A DNA stretch of 9,917 nt from Syntrophorhabdaceae bacterium (GTDB taxonomy: Bacteria; Desulfobacterota; Syntrophorhabdia; Syntrophorhabdales; Syntrophorhabdaceae), in the NCBI GenBank assembly GCA_026415015.1, contig JAOAHW010000208.1, positions 1 through 9,917 of the forward strand, in the 5' to 3' direction. The first letter of the stretch is position 1, and every line of letters starts with the position of its first letter. The notes below the pieces were generated by a model. The model had not been told where the DNA came from, did no database searches, and was given only the letters and a program-made list of their open reading frames with translations. Shown here one piece after another: positions 1 to 6,962 of the stretch. The position numbers were made by a program, and so were the translations under genes.

Positions 1-1
1 C

Positions 2-310
2 ATAAAAAGAAACCCCTTGTTGAAGATTGTCCTTGCCCATCTCGGTGGAGGGCTGTGTTTTTATGAGTTTATGCCTGAGATAAGAGACACCTTTAAAAAT
101 GTATATTATGACACAGCGGCATTGCCTTTTATATATTCAGATGTGATATACAGGTATATAGAGACCTTTCTTCCTAAAAAGGTTCTTTTTGGTTCAGATT
201 ACCCTCTTTTGGGGCCTAAAAGATACATGAAGGCCATAGGGTTTATGAAAGAAGAGGCACAGAAGAATCTACTCTTTGAAAACGCAAGGAGGCTCTTTGG
301 TAGAGATTGA
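2..310 (+). CDS. Amidohydrolase-2 family metal-dependent hydrolase, C-terminal fragment (cut by window start)
   Basis: The frame is open from position 2, so only about the last 100 residues of the protein are visible. They match the end of a TIM-barrel amidohydrolase of the amidohydrolase_2 type. A His in the motif VLAHLGGG lies at the end of a strand. The motif LFGSDYPLL carries the Asp that normally binds the metal or acts as general base at the last barrel strand. A closing helix resembling 'NLLFENARRLFG' is typical of the family's C-terminus. Family members hydrolyse or decarboxylate small cytosolic substrates; the substrate cannot be told from this fragment. The stop lies inside the next ORF, which overlaps it in another frame, so the two genes are probably translationally coupled. 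A TTG at 17 is unlikely to be the true start because homology continues upstream of it. Confidence 0.85.
   Translation: MKRNPLLKIVLAHLGGGLCFYEFMPEIRDTFKNVYYDTAALPFIYSDVIYRYIETFLPKKVLFGSDYPLLGPKRYMKAIGFMKEEAQKNLLFENARRLFGRD
286..292 (+). promoter_or_regulatory. Shine-Dalgarno for the methyltransferase gene
   Basis: AAGGAGG lies four bases before TTG at 297, inside the end of the amidohydrolase gene. It favours TTG 297 over the in-frame TTG at 276, which lies upstream of this site and so could not use it. The spacing is on the short side. Confidence 0.5.
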
Positions 311-860
311 CTGGGACAGGCGTTACAGAGACGGCTTCTATAGTGGGGCCTTAGAGCCCCATGACCTTATCAAGAGATTCTGGAACGAGATACCAAAAGG
401 AACTGTTATAGATATTGCCATGGGCACAGGGAGAGACGCTGCATTTTTGTCTAAAAAGGGCTATAATGTTATAGGTCTTGAAAGGTCATATGAGGCCATA
501 AAAATCTTTCAAAGGGAGTTTATGGAACAGACAAAAGGGGTATTTTGTATTATTGGTGATGCAGGCCTGCTACCCTTTAAAGATAATGTAGCTGAAGGTA
601 TTACAGTTTTTTATTTTCTCATTAGGGAGATAATGGGGGAGATAAAGGCTAAACTGAGAAAGGGCGGCATCCTCATATACGAGACCTTTCTCAAAAGACA
701 GAACAAAATAGACCGATGGAGAAACCCGGATTATCTTCTTGACGACGGAGAGTTATACAGCTATTTTGTTGATTTTGAACTATTGCACTATGAAGAGGTT
801 ATATCAAGGGGGGAAAAAAAAGATAAAGCCATAGCAAGATTTGTAGGGAGGAAGATATGA
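297..860 (+). CDS. Class I SAM-dependent methyltransferase
   Basis: This is a small cytosolic methyltransferase of about 187 residues. Glycine-rich motif I, VIDIAMGTGRDAAFLS (about residues 37-52), forms the SAM pocket. An acidic residue in VIGLERS (about 62) would hold the ribose of SAM. The motif IGDAGLLPF (about 86-94) corresponds to the adenine-binding loop, and KGGILIYETF (about 122-131) to strand 5. The overall pattern resembles the TehB/thiopurine-methyltransferase-like group, but the substrate cannot be assigned. The start is chosen as TTG 297 because of the AAGGAGG just upstream; the frame is open back to TTG 276. The gene overlaps the amidohydrolase 3' end, and its stop overlaps the tsaC start in an ATGA arrangement, so it belongs to the same operon. 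Confidence 0.9.
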   Translation: MVEIDWDRRYRDGFYSGALEPHDLIKRFWNEIPKGTVIDIAMGTGRDAAFLSKKGYNVIGLERSYEAIKIFQREFMEQTKGVFCIIGDAGLLPFKDNVAEGITVFYFLIREIMGEIKAKLRKGGILIYETFLKRQNKIDRWRNPDYLLDDGELYSYFVDFELLHYEEVISRGEKKDKAIARFVGRKI

Positions 861-1474
861 TAGTAGAGTGGGACCCAAAAAGGCCAAGAAAAAAGATTAC
901 AGAACTCATCAAAAACACATTGCTCGAGGGCGGGGTTATTGCATATCCTACAGATACTTTCTACGGCATGGGCTGTGACCTCTTTAATATAAAGGCCATA
1001 AGGCGTATGTATCAGATAAAGAGGCTCGACAGTAAAAGGCCCATGAGTATAATATGCAGTGATTTTAAAGAGATAAGCACATATGGGGTAATTAGTGATT
1101 TTGCCTTTAATATCCTGAGGGGTTGTCTGCCAGGGCCTTATACCTTTGTTTTAAAGGCAAAAAAGATAATGCCCAAGCTCCTCATGACAGAGAAAAAAGA
1201 GGTGGGTATAAGGGTTCCTGACCACCCCGTACCTATAGGGCTTACGCACCTCTTGGAAAGGCCTGTGATAAACACGAGCGCAAGGATTGCAGGGGAAGAG
1301 ATACTTACAGACCCAAAACAGATAGAAAAACAATTCAAGGAAAGCGTTGACATTATCATAGATGGTGGGATTATTATAGGTGAGCCATCAACTGTTATAA
1401 GGCTGGTGGATGATAAGGTAGAGGTATTAAGGGAGGGCAAAGGGGTTTTTATATATCCGCCTCATCAGAGGTAG
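857..1474 (+). CDS. tsaC: L-threonylcarbamoyladenylate synthase (TsaC/Sua5/YrdC family)
   Basis: The product makes threonylcarbamoyl-AMP from threonine, bicarbonate and ATP, the first step of tRNA t6A37 formation. The 205 residues hold a single YrdC domain with no Sua5 C-terminal extension, so TsaC/YwlC size. Visible signatures are the N-terminal GGVIAYPTDTFYGMGCD (25-41), the basic K55-R56 with SKRPMSIIC (59-67) that binds ATP, LPGPYTFVLKA (91-101), VGIRVPDHP (116-124), and PVINTSA (136-142) near the nucleotide. GGGAGG-type bases before ATG 857 provide a ribosome site, and the ATG overlaps the upstream stop by four bases. The 3' end overlaps the convergent zinc-ribbon gene by 26 bases. Family assignment is secure; enzyme activity follows from family knowledge. 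Confidence 0.95.
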   Translation: MIVEWDPKRPRKKITELIKNTLLEGGVIAYPTDTFYGMGCDLFNIKAIRRMYQIKRLDSKRPMSIICSDFKEISTYGVISDFAFNILRGCLPGPYTFVLKAKKIMPKLLMTEKKEVGIRVPDHPVPIGLTHLLERPVINTSARIAGEEILTDPKQIEKQFKESVDIIIDGGIIIGEPSTVIRLVDDKVEVLREGKGVFIYPPHQR

Positions 1475-1802
1475 AATCCCCGGCACCCCCGGCTGCCATG
1501 GCCTCTTCCATGGACTCTTCAAACCCCTCGCCGAGTTCATCGCCTAATTCCCTGCCCATCTTCTTAATGAACTTCTCTATGCTCCTCGGGTCGTTCTCGT
1601 CAAGCCCGGAGAGTTTACAGGGGTCAAGGAGGCTCTCCATCCTCTTTTCCTCACCCTTTATAACCGCTACCCTGGAGATTATCCGTACCACATCACGGCC
1701 CCCACATGCCTTGCAGAACGGCTCTATCTCCTCTGTGGTCCTCAGGAGCAAAAAGGAAGATATCTTTTTGCAGTCCTTACATTGATATTCATATATAGGC
1801 AT
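1449..1802 (-). CDS. FmdB-family zinc-ribbon protein
   Basis: This 117-residue protein starts MPIYEYQCKDC, the hallmark of the FmdB/putative regulatory protein family. Two CxxC knuckles, C8-C11 and C30-C33, would bind one zinc. After the ribbon comes a charged, mostly helical segment (about 50-100) and a low-complexity tail rich in Glu, Ala, Gly and Ser. The molecular role of the family is not settled; it is often described as a regulator because FmdB was linked to formamidase/amidase genes. ATG at 1802 is chosen over an in-frame ATG at 1850 for two reasons: the family N-terminus begins there, and the predicted transcription start (about 1833) lies downstream of 1850. An AAAGGG lies upstream on the minus strand. 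The coding strand is visibly more GC-rich than its neighbours. It stands alone and is convergent with tsaC. Confidence 0.9.
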   Translation of the reverse strand: MPIYEYQCKDCKKISSFLLLRTTEEIEPFCKACGGRDVVRIISRVAVIKGEEKRMESLLDPCKLSGLDENDPRSIEKFIKKMGRELGDELGEGFEESMEEAMAAGGAGDSTSDEADI

Positions 1803-1839
1803 ATTTGAACCCTTTATGATTAATTTATAATGGCTTTTA

Positions 1840-1868
1840 ATTATAATCACTTTTCAAATACCTTTCAA
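1840..1868 (-). promoter_or_regulatory. Sigma70-type promoter of the zinc-ribbon gene
   Basis: On the minus strand TTGAAA (1868-1863) and a perfect TATAAT (1845-1840) are separated by exactly 17 bases. Transcription would begin near 1833, giving a leader of about 30 bases to ATG 1802. This is the best promoter match in the window. Confidence 0.65.
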
Positions 1869-1938
1869 TGCGTTTTAGCGAGAGATATAGGCATAACAAC
1901 AACTAAACCTTTATTTTTCCATACATTAGGTGTATATT

Positions 1939-1967
1939 TCCAAGAGAAACTGCTTATCTATATAATC
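1939..1967 (+). promoter_or_regulatory. Possible promoter of the metallo-hydrolase gene
   Basis: A perfect TATAAT stands at 1962-1967, 34 bases before ATG 2002, in the 199-bp space between divergent genes. The base run at the -35 distance (TTCCAA, 1939-1944) matches consensus poorly. The -10 is credible, the -35 is not, so an activator or a chance match are both possible. Confidence 0.35.
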
Positions 1968-2001
1968 TTGATAAAGGCAGGGTATAAAAAGGGGGCATAA
2001 C

Positions 2002-2967
2002 ATGAAGGTTCATTTCTGGGGTACAAAAGGCTCGCTTCCATCTTCATCTGTAGCAGAAGAGATACATAGAAAGATATTTTTTGCTCTTAAGGAATCAAGG
2101 CCTTATAGCCTTGATTCTGATTCAGATGTGGAGGCGTTTATAGATAAACATCTCCCCTTTTACATAAAAGGCAGCTATGGCACAAACACATCATGTATAG
2201 AGATTATAGGCGGTACTGAATATGTATTGTGTGATGCTGGGACAGGCATCAGGGATTTTGGTAACAACCTAATAAAAAAGAAGACAGCAAAAAATGATAG
2301 ACAACCGGATATATTTCATATATTTATTTCCCATCTCCACTGGGACCACATACATGGTTTTCCGTTCTTTACCCCTGCATATATCCCTGATAACAGGATA
2401 AAAATATATGGCTTTCACAAAAATATAAAAGAGGCCTTTAAGACCCAGCAGTCGCAACCTTTTTTCCCTGTGGCCTTCAAGCACATGAGAGCTGATATAG
2501 ACTTTGAGATCCTTGAATCCAACAGGGGATACCATATAGCAGGTCTTAATGTGAAGGGATTTAAGCAGGACCATCCTGGTGACTCCTATGGCTTCAGATT
2601 TGAAAAGGACGGGAAGGCTATAGTATATTCAAGCGATTGTGAACACAGAGTGGGCCATGAAAGGGATGATTATGTATTTCTCGATTTTTTCAGGGATGCG
2701 GATCTGCTTATATTTGATACCCAATATTCACTACTCGACGCCATATATACAAAGGAGAACTGGGGACACTCAAACAACATAATAGCTGTAGAGTTGAGTG
2801 TTAAGGCAGGGGTTAAGAGGCTGTGTATGTTTCACAATGAACCAACATGCAACGATGAGAGCCTCTGGAGGTTTCTCGAGGATACGAGAAGGTATCTATC
2901 TATTTATGATGCATCATACCCTTTAGCTATTGACCTGACATATGATGGTATGGAGATAGAGGTTTAA
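2002..2967 (+). CDS. MBL-fold (metallo-beta-lactamase superfamily) metal-dependent hydrolase
   Basis: The 321-residue soluble protein has the MBL fold signatures in order. The N-terminal strand is MKVHFWGTKGSLP. CDAGTGIRDFG (77-87) precedes the metal motif SHLHWDH, with H111, H113, D115 and H116. H191 in KQDHPGDSYGF is the third histidine region, D212 in YSSDCEH is the likely bridging aspartate, and H278 in MFHNEP is the last ligand; H256 in WGHSN is a further conserved-looking histidine. Together they would hold two Zn or Fe ions. The order, and the absence of a lactamase-type N-terminus or signal peptide, place it nearer the RNase Z/PhnP/phosphodiesterase-like branch than antibiotic lactamases; the substrate is unknown. 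GGGGG lies six bases before ATG 2002. Residues 22-55 form an insert before the second strand that includes an acidic Ser-Asp run. It is followed after 49 bp by a membrane protein gene on the same strand. Confidence 0.9.
   Translation: MKVHFWGTKGSLPSSSVAEEIHRKIFFALKESRPYSLDSDSDVEAFIDKHLPFYIKGSYGTNTSCIEIIGGTEYVLCDAGTGIRDFGNNLIKKKTAKNDRQPDIFHIFISHLHWDHIHGFPFFTPAYIPDNRIKIYGFHKNIKEAFKTQQSQPFFPVAFKHMRADIDFEILESNRGYHIAGLNVKGFKQDHPGDSYGFRFEKDGKAIVYSSDCEHRVGHERDDYVFLDFFRDADLLIFDTQYSLLDAIYTKENWGHSNNIIAVELSVKAGVKRLCMFHNEPTCNDESLWRFLEDTRRYLSIYDASYPLAIDLTYDGMEIEV
2092..2117. repeat. Perfect 10-bp inverted repeat inside the metallo-hydrolase gene
   Basis: GAATCAAGGC (2092-2101) and GCCTTGATTC (2108-2117) are exact reverse complements around a six-base CTTATA loop. 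The repeat spans codons of about residues 31-39, in the non-catalytic insert. A 10-bp perfect stem with a short loop is unlikely, though not impossible, by chance in 10 kb. No T-run follows it, so it is not a terminator. Confidence 0.8.
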
Positions 2968-3016
2968 GTTATCTTGTCCGGGGTTCAACCTTGAGACCCT
3001 TGGGGATTTTTATTTT

Positions 3017-4402
3017 ATGGATGAAACCAAGACTGATAAATTAAATAATACAAATCAAGACGATACAATAGAATGGGATTATGCGGTCCCCATATTCACA
3101 AACAGATTTTTTTATCAGGACTGTATCCTTGTTTGTGCCTTTACGCTCCTTGTCTTTGCTTCTTTATTTGGTATCCTGCATCTTATTTATTATTTGAGAT
3201 ATAGACAGCCCATCCACATACCTGTATATTCTGAATATACAATCCCTGCCTTTGTGTTTTTCTTTGCCATAATAGTTTTAGGCGGCCTTATTATGTTTAT
3301 AGTGTCAAAAAACAGGTATCTCTGCCATTTTGTAATAAACCGTGAGGGTGTGTTGATAACATATATTCAAGACAAAGGTCTGTTGAGGTTCTTTGGTTTA
3401 TTTAAACCCCAGTCCATTATAGGAAAGAAAAAAAATACAGATAGTGCTAAAGAACATATCTTTTATGCCTGGGATAGGATTGAAAGCGCAATAGCATATC
3501 CAAAGATAAACGCCATTGCATTATACGGTATATTTATGAGGGTTGCTGTCATATTTTGCCCATCAGATAAATATAAAGAGATCCTGGTTATGGTTAATAA
3601 TGCCATCTGGCGGACCGAGAAAAAAAGAAGACCCCTCATAGAAGGGACAAAAAAAAGATTTGTAAACAGGTTACTCTGGATTGTATTTCTCTTTATTATG
3701 GCACTTCTTGGTTCTGAAGCGCCCCTTATGGAAACAGACATCCCTATCTGGACCCTATTTGTTCTTTCTATTATCGCCACTATAGTAAGAGGCAGTATAA
3801 GGCAGGTTATAGGATTCATTAACCTTTCTGTGATTACAGCCATATCATTATTTATGATTTACAAAGGCCTAAAGATAGAATATTCAGGCCTTGGTTTGTT
3901 TGCCTATAATTTTTTTAGAAACCTTGTTCACCCTGATTATCTCATATTTTTTATCCTCTCCTTGACAGGTTTTGTTGGCTTTATCGTTTACTCGTGGGTT
4001 ATCATCGTTACCAGTTCAGATAATCTTCATGGCCATAGACCCAAATCAGCTAGTTCAGAGATTATTATCCGCTCAGGCCTTGTCCTGATGTTTATCATAA
4101 TTGTGGCTATTGTATATGCAGTATACTGGCAGGCCTTTCATTATGAAAAGGCAGCTGAAAGCCCACCGGAAACCATAAAACACCTCATCATCTATGATAG
4201 AGACAGCAAAGAGACAAAGGAATTCAAGATAAGCTATAATGCCATGGTCGATGCCCTTCAAACATACCACAGGGCAGAGGAAAGGGACAAAAAGAGGGCA
4301 TACGGAGAATACAAAAGGCTGAGAAGAAAGGTTTTTGAAAAGAAGCAAAAGATGATAGAGGCCATGGGAGCAAAACAGAAATCAAAGAATGGCTCACCAT
4401 AA
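3017..4402 (+). CDS. Multi-pass membrane protein of unknown function
   Basis: I do not recognise a named family for this 461-residue protein. Hydrophobic segments lie at about 35-60, 75-97, 217-233, 243-257, 262-283, 308-333 and 352-374, so roughly seven membrane passes. Between the second and third is a soluble stretch (about 98-210). It carries strand-like segments (FVINREGVLITYI, HIFYAWDRIESAIAY), then RVAVIFCPSDKYKEILVMV and a closing helix; this pattern recalls bacterial PH-like (YcxB/YdbT-type) domains, but that is inference. A second soluble part (375-461) ends in a strongly charged Lys/Arg/Glu helix, probably a coiled coil. There is no signal peptide. The ribosome site is weak (GGGGA about ten bases before ATG 3017). 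It lies 49 bp after the metallo-hydrolase gene and may be co-transcribed with it. Confidence 0.85.
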   Translation: MDETKTDKLNNTNQDDTIEWDYAVPIFTNRFFYQDCILVCAFTLLVFASLFGILHLIYYLRYRQPIHIPVYSEYTIPAFVFFFAIIVLGGLIMFIVSKNRYLCHFVINREGVLITYIQDKGLLRFFGLFKPQSIIGKKKNTDSAKEHIFYAWDRIESAIAYPKINAIALYGIFMRVAVIFCPSDKYKEILVMVNNAIWRTEKKRRPLIEGTKKRFVNRLLWIVFLFIMALLGSEAPLMETDIPIWTLFVLSIIATIVRGSIRQVIGFINLSVITAISLFMIYKGLKIEYSGLGLFAYNFFRNLVHPDYLIFFILSLTGFVGFIVYSWVIIVTSSDNLHGHRPKSASSEIIIRSGLVLMFIIIVAIVYAVYWQAFHYEKAAESPPETIKHLIIYDRDSKETKEFKISYNAMVDALQTYHRAEERDKKRAYGEYKRLRRKVFEKKQKMIEAMGAKQKSKNGSP

Positions 4403-4445
4403 CAACATCAAGAACCCTGTTTACATATGATAGTGGGGCAAATTT

Positions 4446-6101
4446 TTATCCACCCATGTCCTTTAATATCTGGTTGAGCATCTCACCTAATTTTTTCTCC
4501 TCGCTCTCATCAGCATATTTTGGCCTCTCCACATCCGGGAAAAGGCTAAAGATACCATTTACTATCACCTCTGCATGAGGTGGACACCCAGGCAGGTGGA
4601 TGCCAGATTGTCCATTGTGCTGCTGGCATATTCCCATAAAGATATTTCTCTGGTCTGGGTCTATGGGATAGGGGGTGTCTGGCCCAAGATATACATTGGC
4701 CTTTCTGTCCAGAGGACGGTCTATCAAAAGCCTGTTTTGGTCCAAAGGGTCAGGCCTTCTAAGTTTTGTGAGGACAAAGTGGAGATAGCCCCTGCAGCCA
4801 CTACATGCACCGCCGTCATGGATAGAGAGATCCCTGCCACCGCCTAAATCAATTTCTGGCTGCTTAAAGGGGCTTACAATCTCTTTTATGTCAGGGCCCA
4901 CTATCCTTATTTTATCTTCCTCCACAGGACCCATAGCCTGCATATAGGCAAGAAAGACAGGGGGAGAGGTAAGGGGGTCAATACCCATAATCCTCATGGC
5001 AGTGGCATCAATGGCAACAGGGTTTGTCCCGCCAATGAGTATATTCATAGTTTTAGGTGAACCTGATACAGGGCCAAAATCCTCCTGACCTACCAGACCA
5101 TCAATAATAGTGAGGTCTGGTTTTATTATCTTGTGGATATTCACAAGGTTCTGCCATAGACCAAAAAAGTGGGTCATGTATTTCTCCAAAGGAGGGACTG
5201 CACCCTGTAGGCTCTTTATGCTCAAAGATACAATAGCGGCAAAGTGGATCTTTAATACAGGGACATTTATGATAACATCAGCTTTTTCAAGGGTTACAGG
5301 TATCTTTCTTGATGCCATCCTCTTGCCTTCTGGGATAGGTCTTTCAATGAGGCTGTCGTTATTGAGGTCAACAAGGGAAACCTTATCTGGGTCCATATCT
5401 ACCAGCCTGTCATAACCATAGTGCCTGAACATCTGGTATGTTGAGCTTCTGTTGATGGAAGAGCCCTCGGCAATTATTATCCTTTTTGCAACAGGCAGGA
5501 GGATATCTATAAGTGCCCTTATAACCCTTATGTCTGTTACAATGCCCCCTTTATATACCCCATCTTTGAGCCCGTGGTCGCTTACAATATTGGGTTTTAT
5601 AACCACTGTCTGTCCTTTTCTGACGAACCTCTCAAGGCCACCAAGATTATTTATTATGTTATTAACCCCTTGTTTTATATCTTCATATGATGTGGTCTCA
5701 GGTATGCACTCTATGGCAACCACCTCTTTTTTCCTGTATGGCCTTGCTGGTTTCTTGCCTTTTAGCTTTTTGAGGAGTACAGAAGTGCTGAGCTCCATTC
5801 TCACAGTGTTTGTATTGTTTTTAACAAAAGTCCTCACAGGTCTGAACCCATAATCGAGCATCCATCCATATGTCTTTTCATCATCACAGGCAATCTCTGC
5901 TGACACAAGGGTCTGTCCCTCTATGAGTTTGTCCATGATCAAGCCCTCAAACCCCTTATCTTCAAAGTCCTTATGGATATGAAACTCCTCTATTGTGCTT
6001 GTTTCCCTGTTGTATATCAGCCAGCCTATCTCTTGACCATGTTTTTTTGCTATATATTTGACCTTATTTATCTCTTTTTTTAGTGTAATGCCCCTATCCA
6101 T
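4446..6101 (-). CDS. DUF362 protein with GNAT-like N-terminus and C-terminal four-cysteine (Fe-S-like) region
   Basis: The 551-residue protein has three parts. Residues about 13-104 look like a small GNAT fold: IGWLIYN, IEEFHIHKDFEDKGFEG in the acetyl-CoA loop position, and YGWMLDYGFRPVR near the end. The QxxGxG loop is degenerate (E47-D-K-G50-F-E52), so acetyl transfer is doubtful. Residues about 127-405 form the DUF362 core: VVIKPNIV (166-173), IIIAEGSS (208-215), ADVIINVPVLKIH (274-286), SIKSLQGAVPP (294-304), GGTNPVAIDATAMRIMGIDP (357-376). Residues 425-515 hold C433-x-x-C436, C492 and C506, the last in LPGCPPHAEVIVNGI, which recalls the GCPP cluster motif of NuoB-like proteins; a [4Fe-4S] cluster is an inference. 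AGGAGG five bases before ATG 6101 fixes the start. The biochemical function of DUF362 is not established. It is transcribed alone, divergent from the ABC cassette and convergent with the membrane protein gene. Confidence 0.9.
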   Translation of the reverse strand: MDRGITLKKEINKVKYIAKKHGQEIGWLIYNRETSTIEEFHIHKDFEDKGFEGLIMDKLIEGQTLVSAEIACDDEKTYGWMLDYGFRPVRTFVKNNTNTVRMELSTSVLLKKLKGKKPARPYRKKEVVAIECIPETTSYEDIKQGVNNIINNLGGLERFVRKGQTVVIKPNIVSDHGLKDGVYKGGIVTDIRVIRALIDILLPVAKRIIIAEGSSINRSSTYQMFRHYGYDRLVDMDPDKVSLVDLNNDSLIERPIPEGKRMASRKIPVTLEKADVIINVPVLKIHFAAIVSLSIKSLQGAVPPLEKYMTHFFGLWQNLVNIHKIIKPDLTIIDGLVGQEDFGPVSGSPKTMNILIGGTNPVAIDATAMRIMGIDPLTSPPVFLAYMQAMGPVEEDKIRIVGPDIKEIVSPFKQPEIDLGGGRDLSIHDGGACSGCRGYLHFVLTKLRRPDPLDQNRLLIDRPLDRKANVYLGPDTPYPIDPDQRNIFMGICQQHNGQSGIHLPGCPPHAEVIVNGIFSLFPDVERPKYADESEEKKLGEMLNQILKDMGG

Positions 6102-6203
6102 ACCTTCCTCCTAAGACTATACAGGATATCTCTGTTTAAGATTACCATAATGGAGAGGCCACTTAAACAACTTTAAGGAAAAATATGCTATTATAAATGG
6201 GTT
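6102..6203. promoter_or_regulatory. Divergent intergenic region between DUF362 gene and ABC cassette
   Basis: These 102 bases must hold the start signals of two divergent units. Near the plus-strand gene a TATTAT/TATAAA stretch (6189-6197) ends only six to nine bases before ATG 6204. On the minus strand TATAGT (6121-6116) sits too close to the DUF362 ribosome site to be useful. I found no -35 box worth naming for either direction. Confidence 0.3.
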
Positions 6204-6962
6204 ATGGATATTATTACAGCAAGGGGTCTGACAAAGGACTTTAACCACACAAGGGCAGTGGATAATATTGATTTCTATATTAAAAAGGGAGAGTGTTTTG
6301 GTTTCCTTGGACCAAACGGTGCAGGAAAGACCACTGTGATGCGTATGCTATACTGCGTTGTTGTGCCTACAGGTGGTACCATAAAGGTCTTTGGTCTGGA
6401 TATAAGAGATAACCCGTCTGCCATAAAATCAAGGATTGGTGTCATGCCCCAGGATGACAACCTTGATATAGAGCTCTCGGCATTAAAAAACCTCATTGTA
6501 TATGCCAGGTATTTTGAGATACCATATAAAATCTCAAAGGAGACAGCATATAATCTCCTTGAGTATGTAGGACTCACAGAAAAGGCGGATGAAAACATAA
6601 GAAATCTCTCCGGTGGTATGCAGAGGGCCCTGCTCCTTGCAAGGTCTTTAATTAATTCACCAGAGATACTCATCCTTGATGAGCCCACCACAGGCCTTGA
6701 CCCCCACAGCAGACACAATGTCTGGAATAAATTGAAGGACCTAAAGGAGAGAAATACTACCCTTATACTTACTACCCATTATATGGAGGAGGCAGAGAGG
6801 CTCTGTGACAGGGTAGCAATTATGGACAGGGGGAGGATAATAACCATAGATTCACCTAAAAACCTCATGGAGATATATGGCGGTAACCTTGAATATGTAT
6901 ATCTTAAACTAACAGGAAAGAGATTAAAAGGGAAAGAAGGTGAAGAGGATGATCAACTTTAA
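6204..6962 (+). CDS. ABC transporter ATP-binding protein (NodI/ABC-2 export type)
   Basis: This 252-residue cytosolic ATPase powers the permease encoded directly downstream. All nucleotide-binding motifs are intact: Walker A GPNGAGKTT (36-44), Q-loop MPQDDNL with Q83, signature LSGGMQ (135-140), Walker B LILDEP with catalytic E160, D-loop TGLD (163-166), and switch H192 in TTHYMEEA. The sequence around MPQDDNLDIELSALKNL and the pairing with a NodJ-like permease point to the NodI-like group of drug, polysaccharide or lipo-oligosaccharide exporters. Outside rhizobia that label says nothing about the substrate. The start ATG 6204 gives the canonical family N-terminus, yet no Shine-Dalgarno is visible within 15 bases, and an AT-rich -10-like element sits just before it. 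The 3' end overlaps the permease start. Confidence 0.95.
   Translation: MDIITARGLTKDFNHTRAVDNIDFYIKKGECFGFLGPNGAGKTTVMRMLYCVVVPTGGTIKVFGLDIRDNPSAIKSRIGVMPQDDNLDIELSALKNLIVYARYFEIPYKISKETAYNLLEYVGLTEKADENIRNLSGGMQRALLLARSLINSPEILILDEPTTGLDPHSRHNVWNKLKDLKERNTTLILTTHYMEEAERLCDRVAIMDRGRIITIDSPKNLMEIYGGNLEYVYLKLTGKRLKGKEGEEDDQL

Noticed and set aside
1803..1850. Upstream ATG at 1850 as start of the zinc-ribbon protein
   Set aside because: The extra 16 residues are not family-like, the codons overlap the -10 box, and the predicted transcript begins downstream of it.
2979..3016. Hairpin GGGTTCA/TGAGACCC followed by a T-rich run as an intrinsic terminator
   Set aside because: The stem has a bulge and a tiny loop, the T-run is separated and interrupted, and it runs directly into the next start codon. 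Too weak to call.
5110..5853. Long plus-strand open frames within the DUF362 gene
   Set aside because: They are antisense shadows with no protein-family resemblance or ribosome sites; the minus-strand product is clearly real.
6107..6121. TATAGT on the minus strand as the DUF362 promoter -10
   Set aside because: A start seven bases downstream would fall inside the ribosome site, and no -35 box lies at the right distance.
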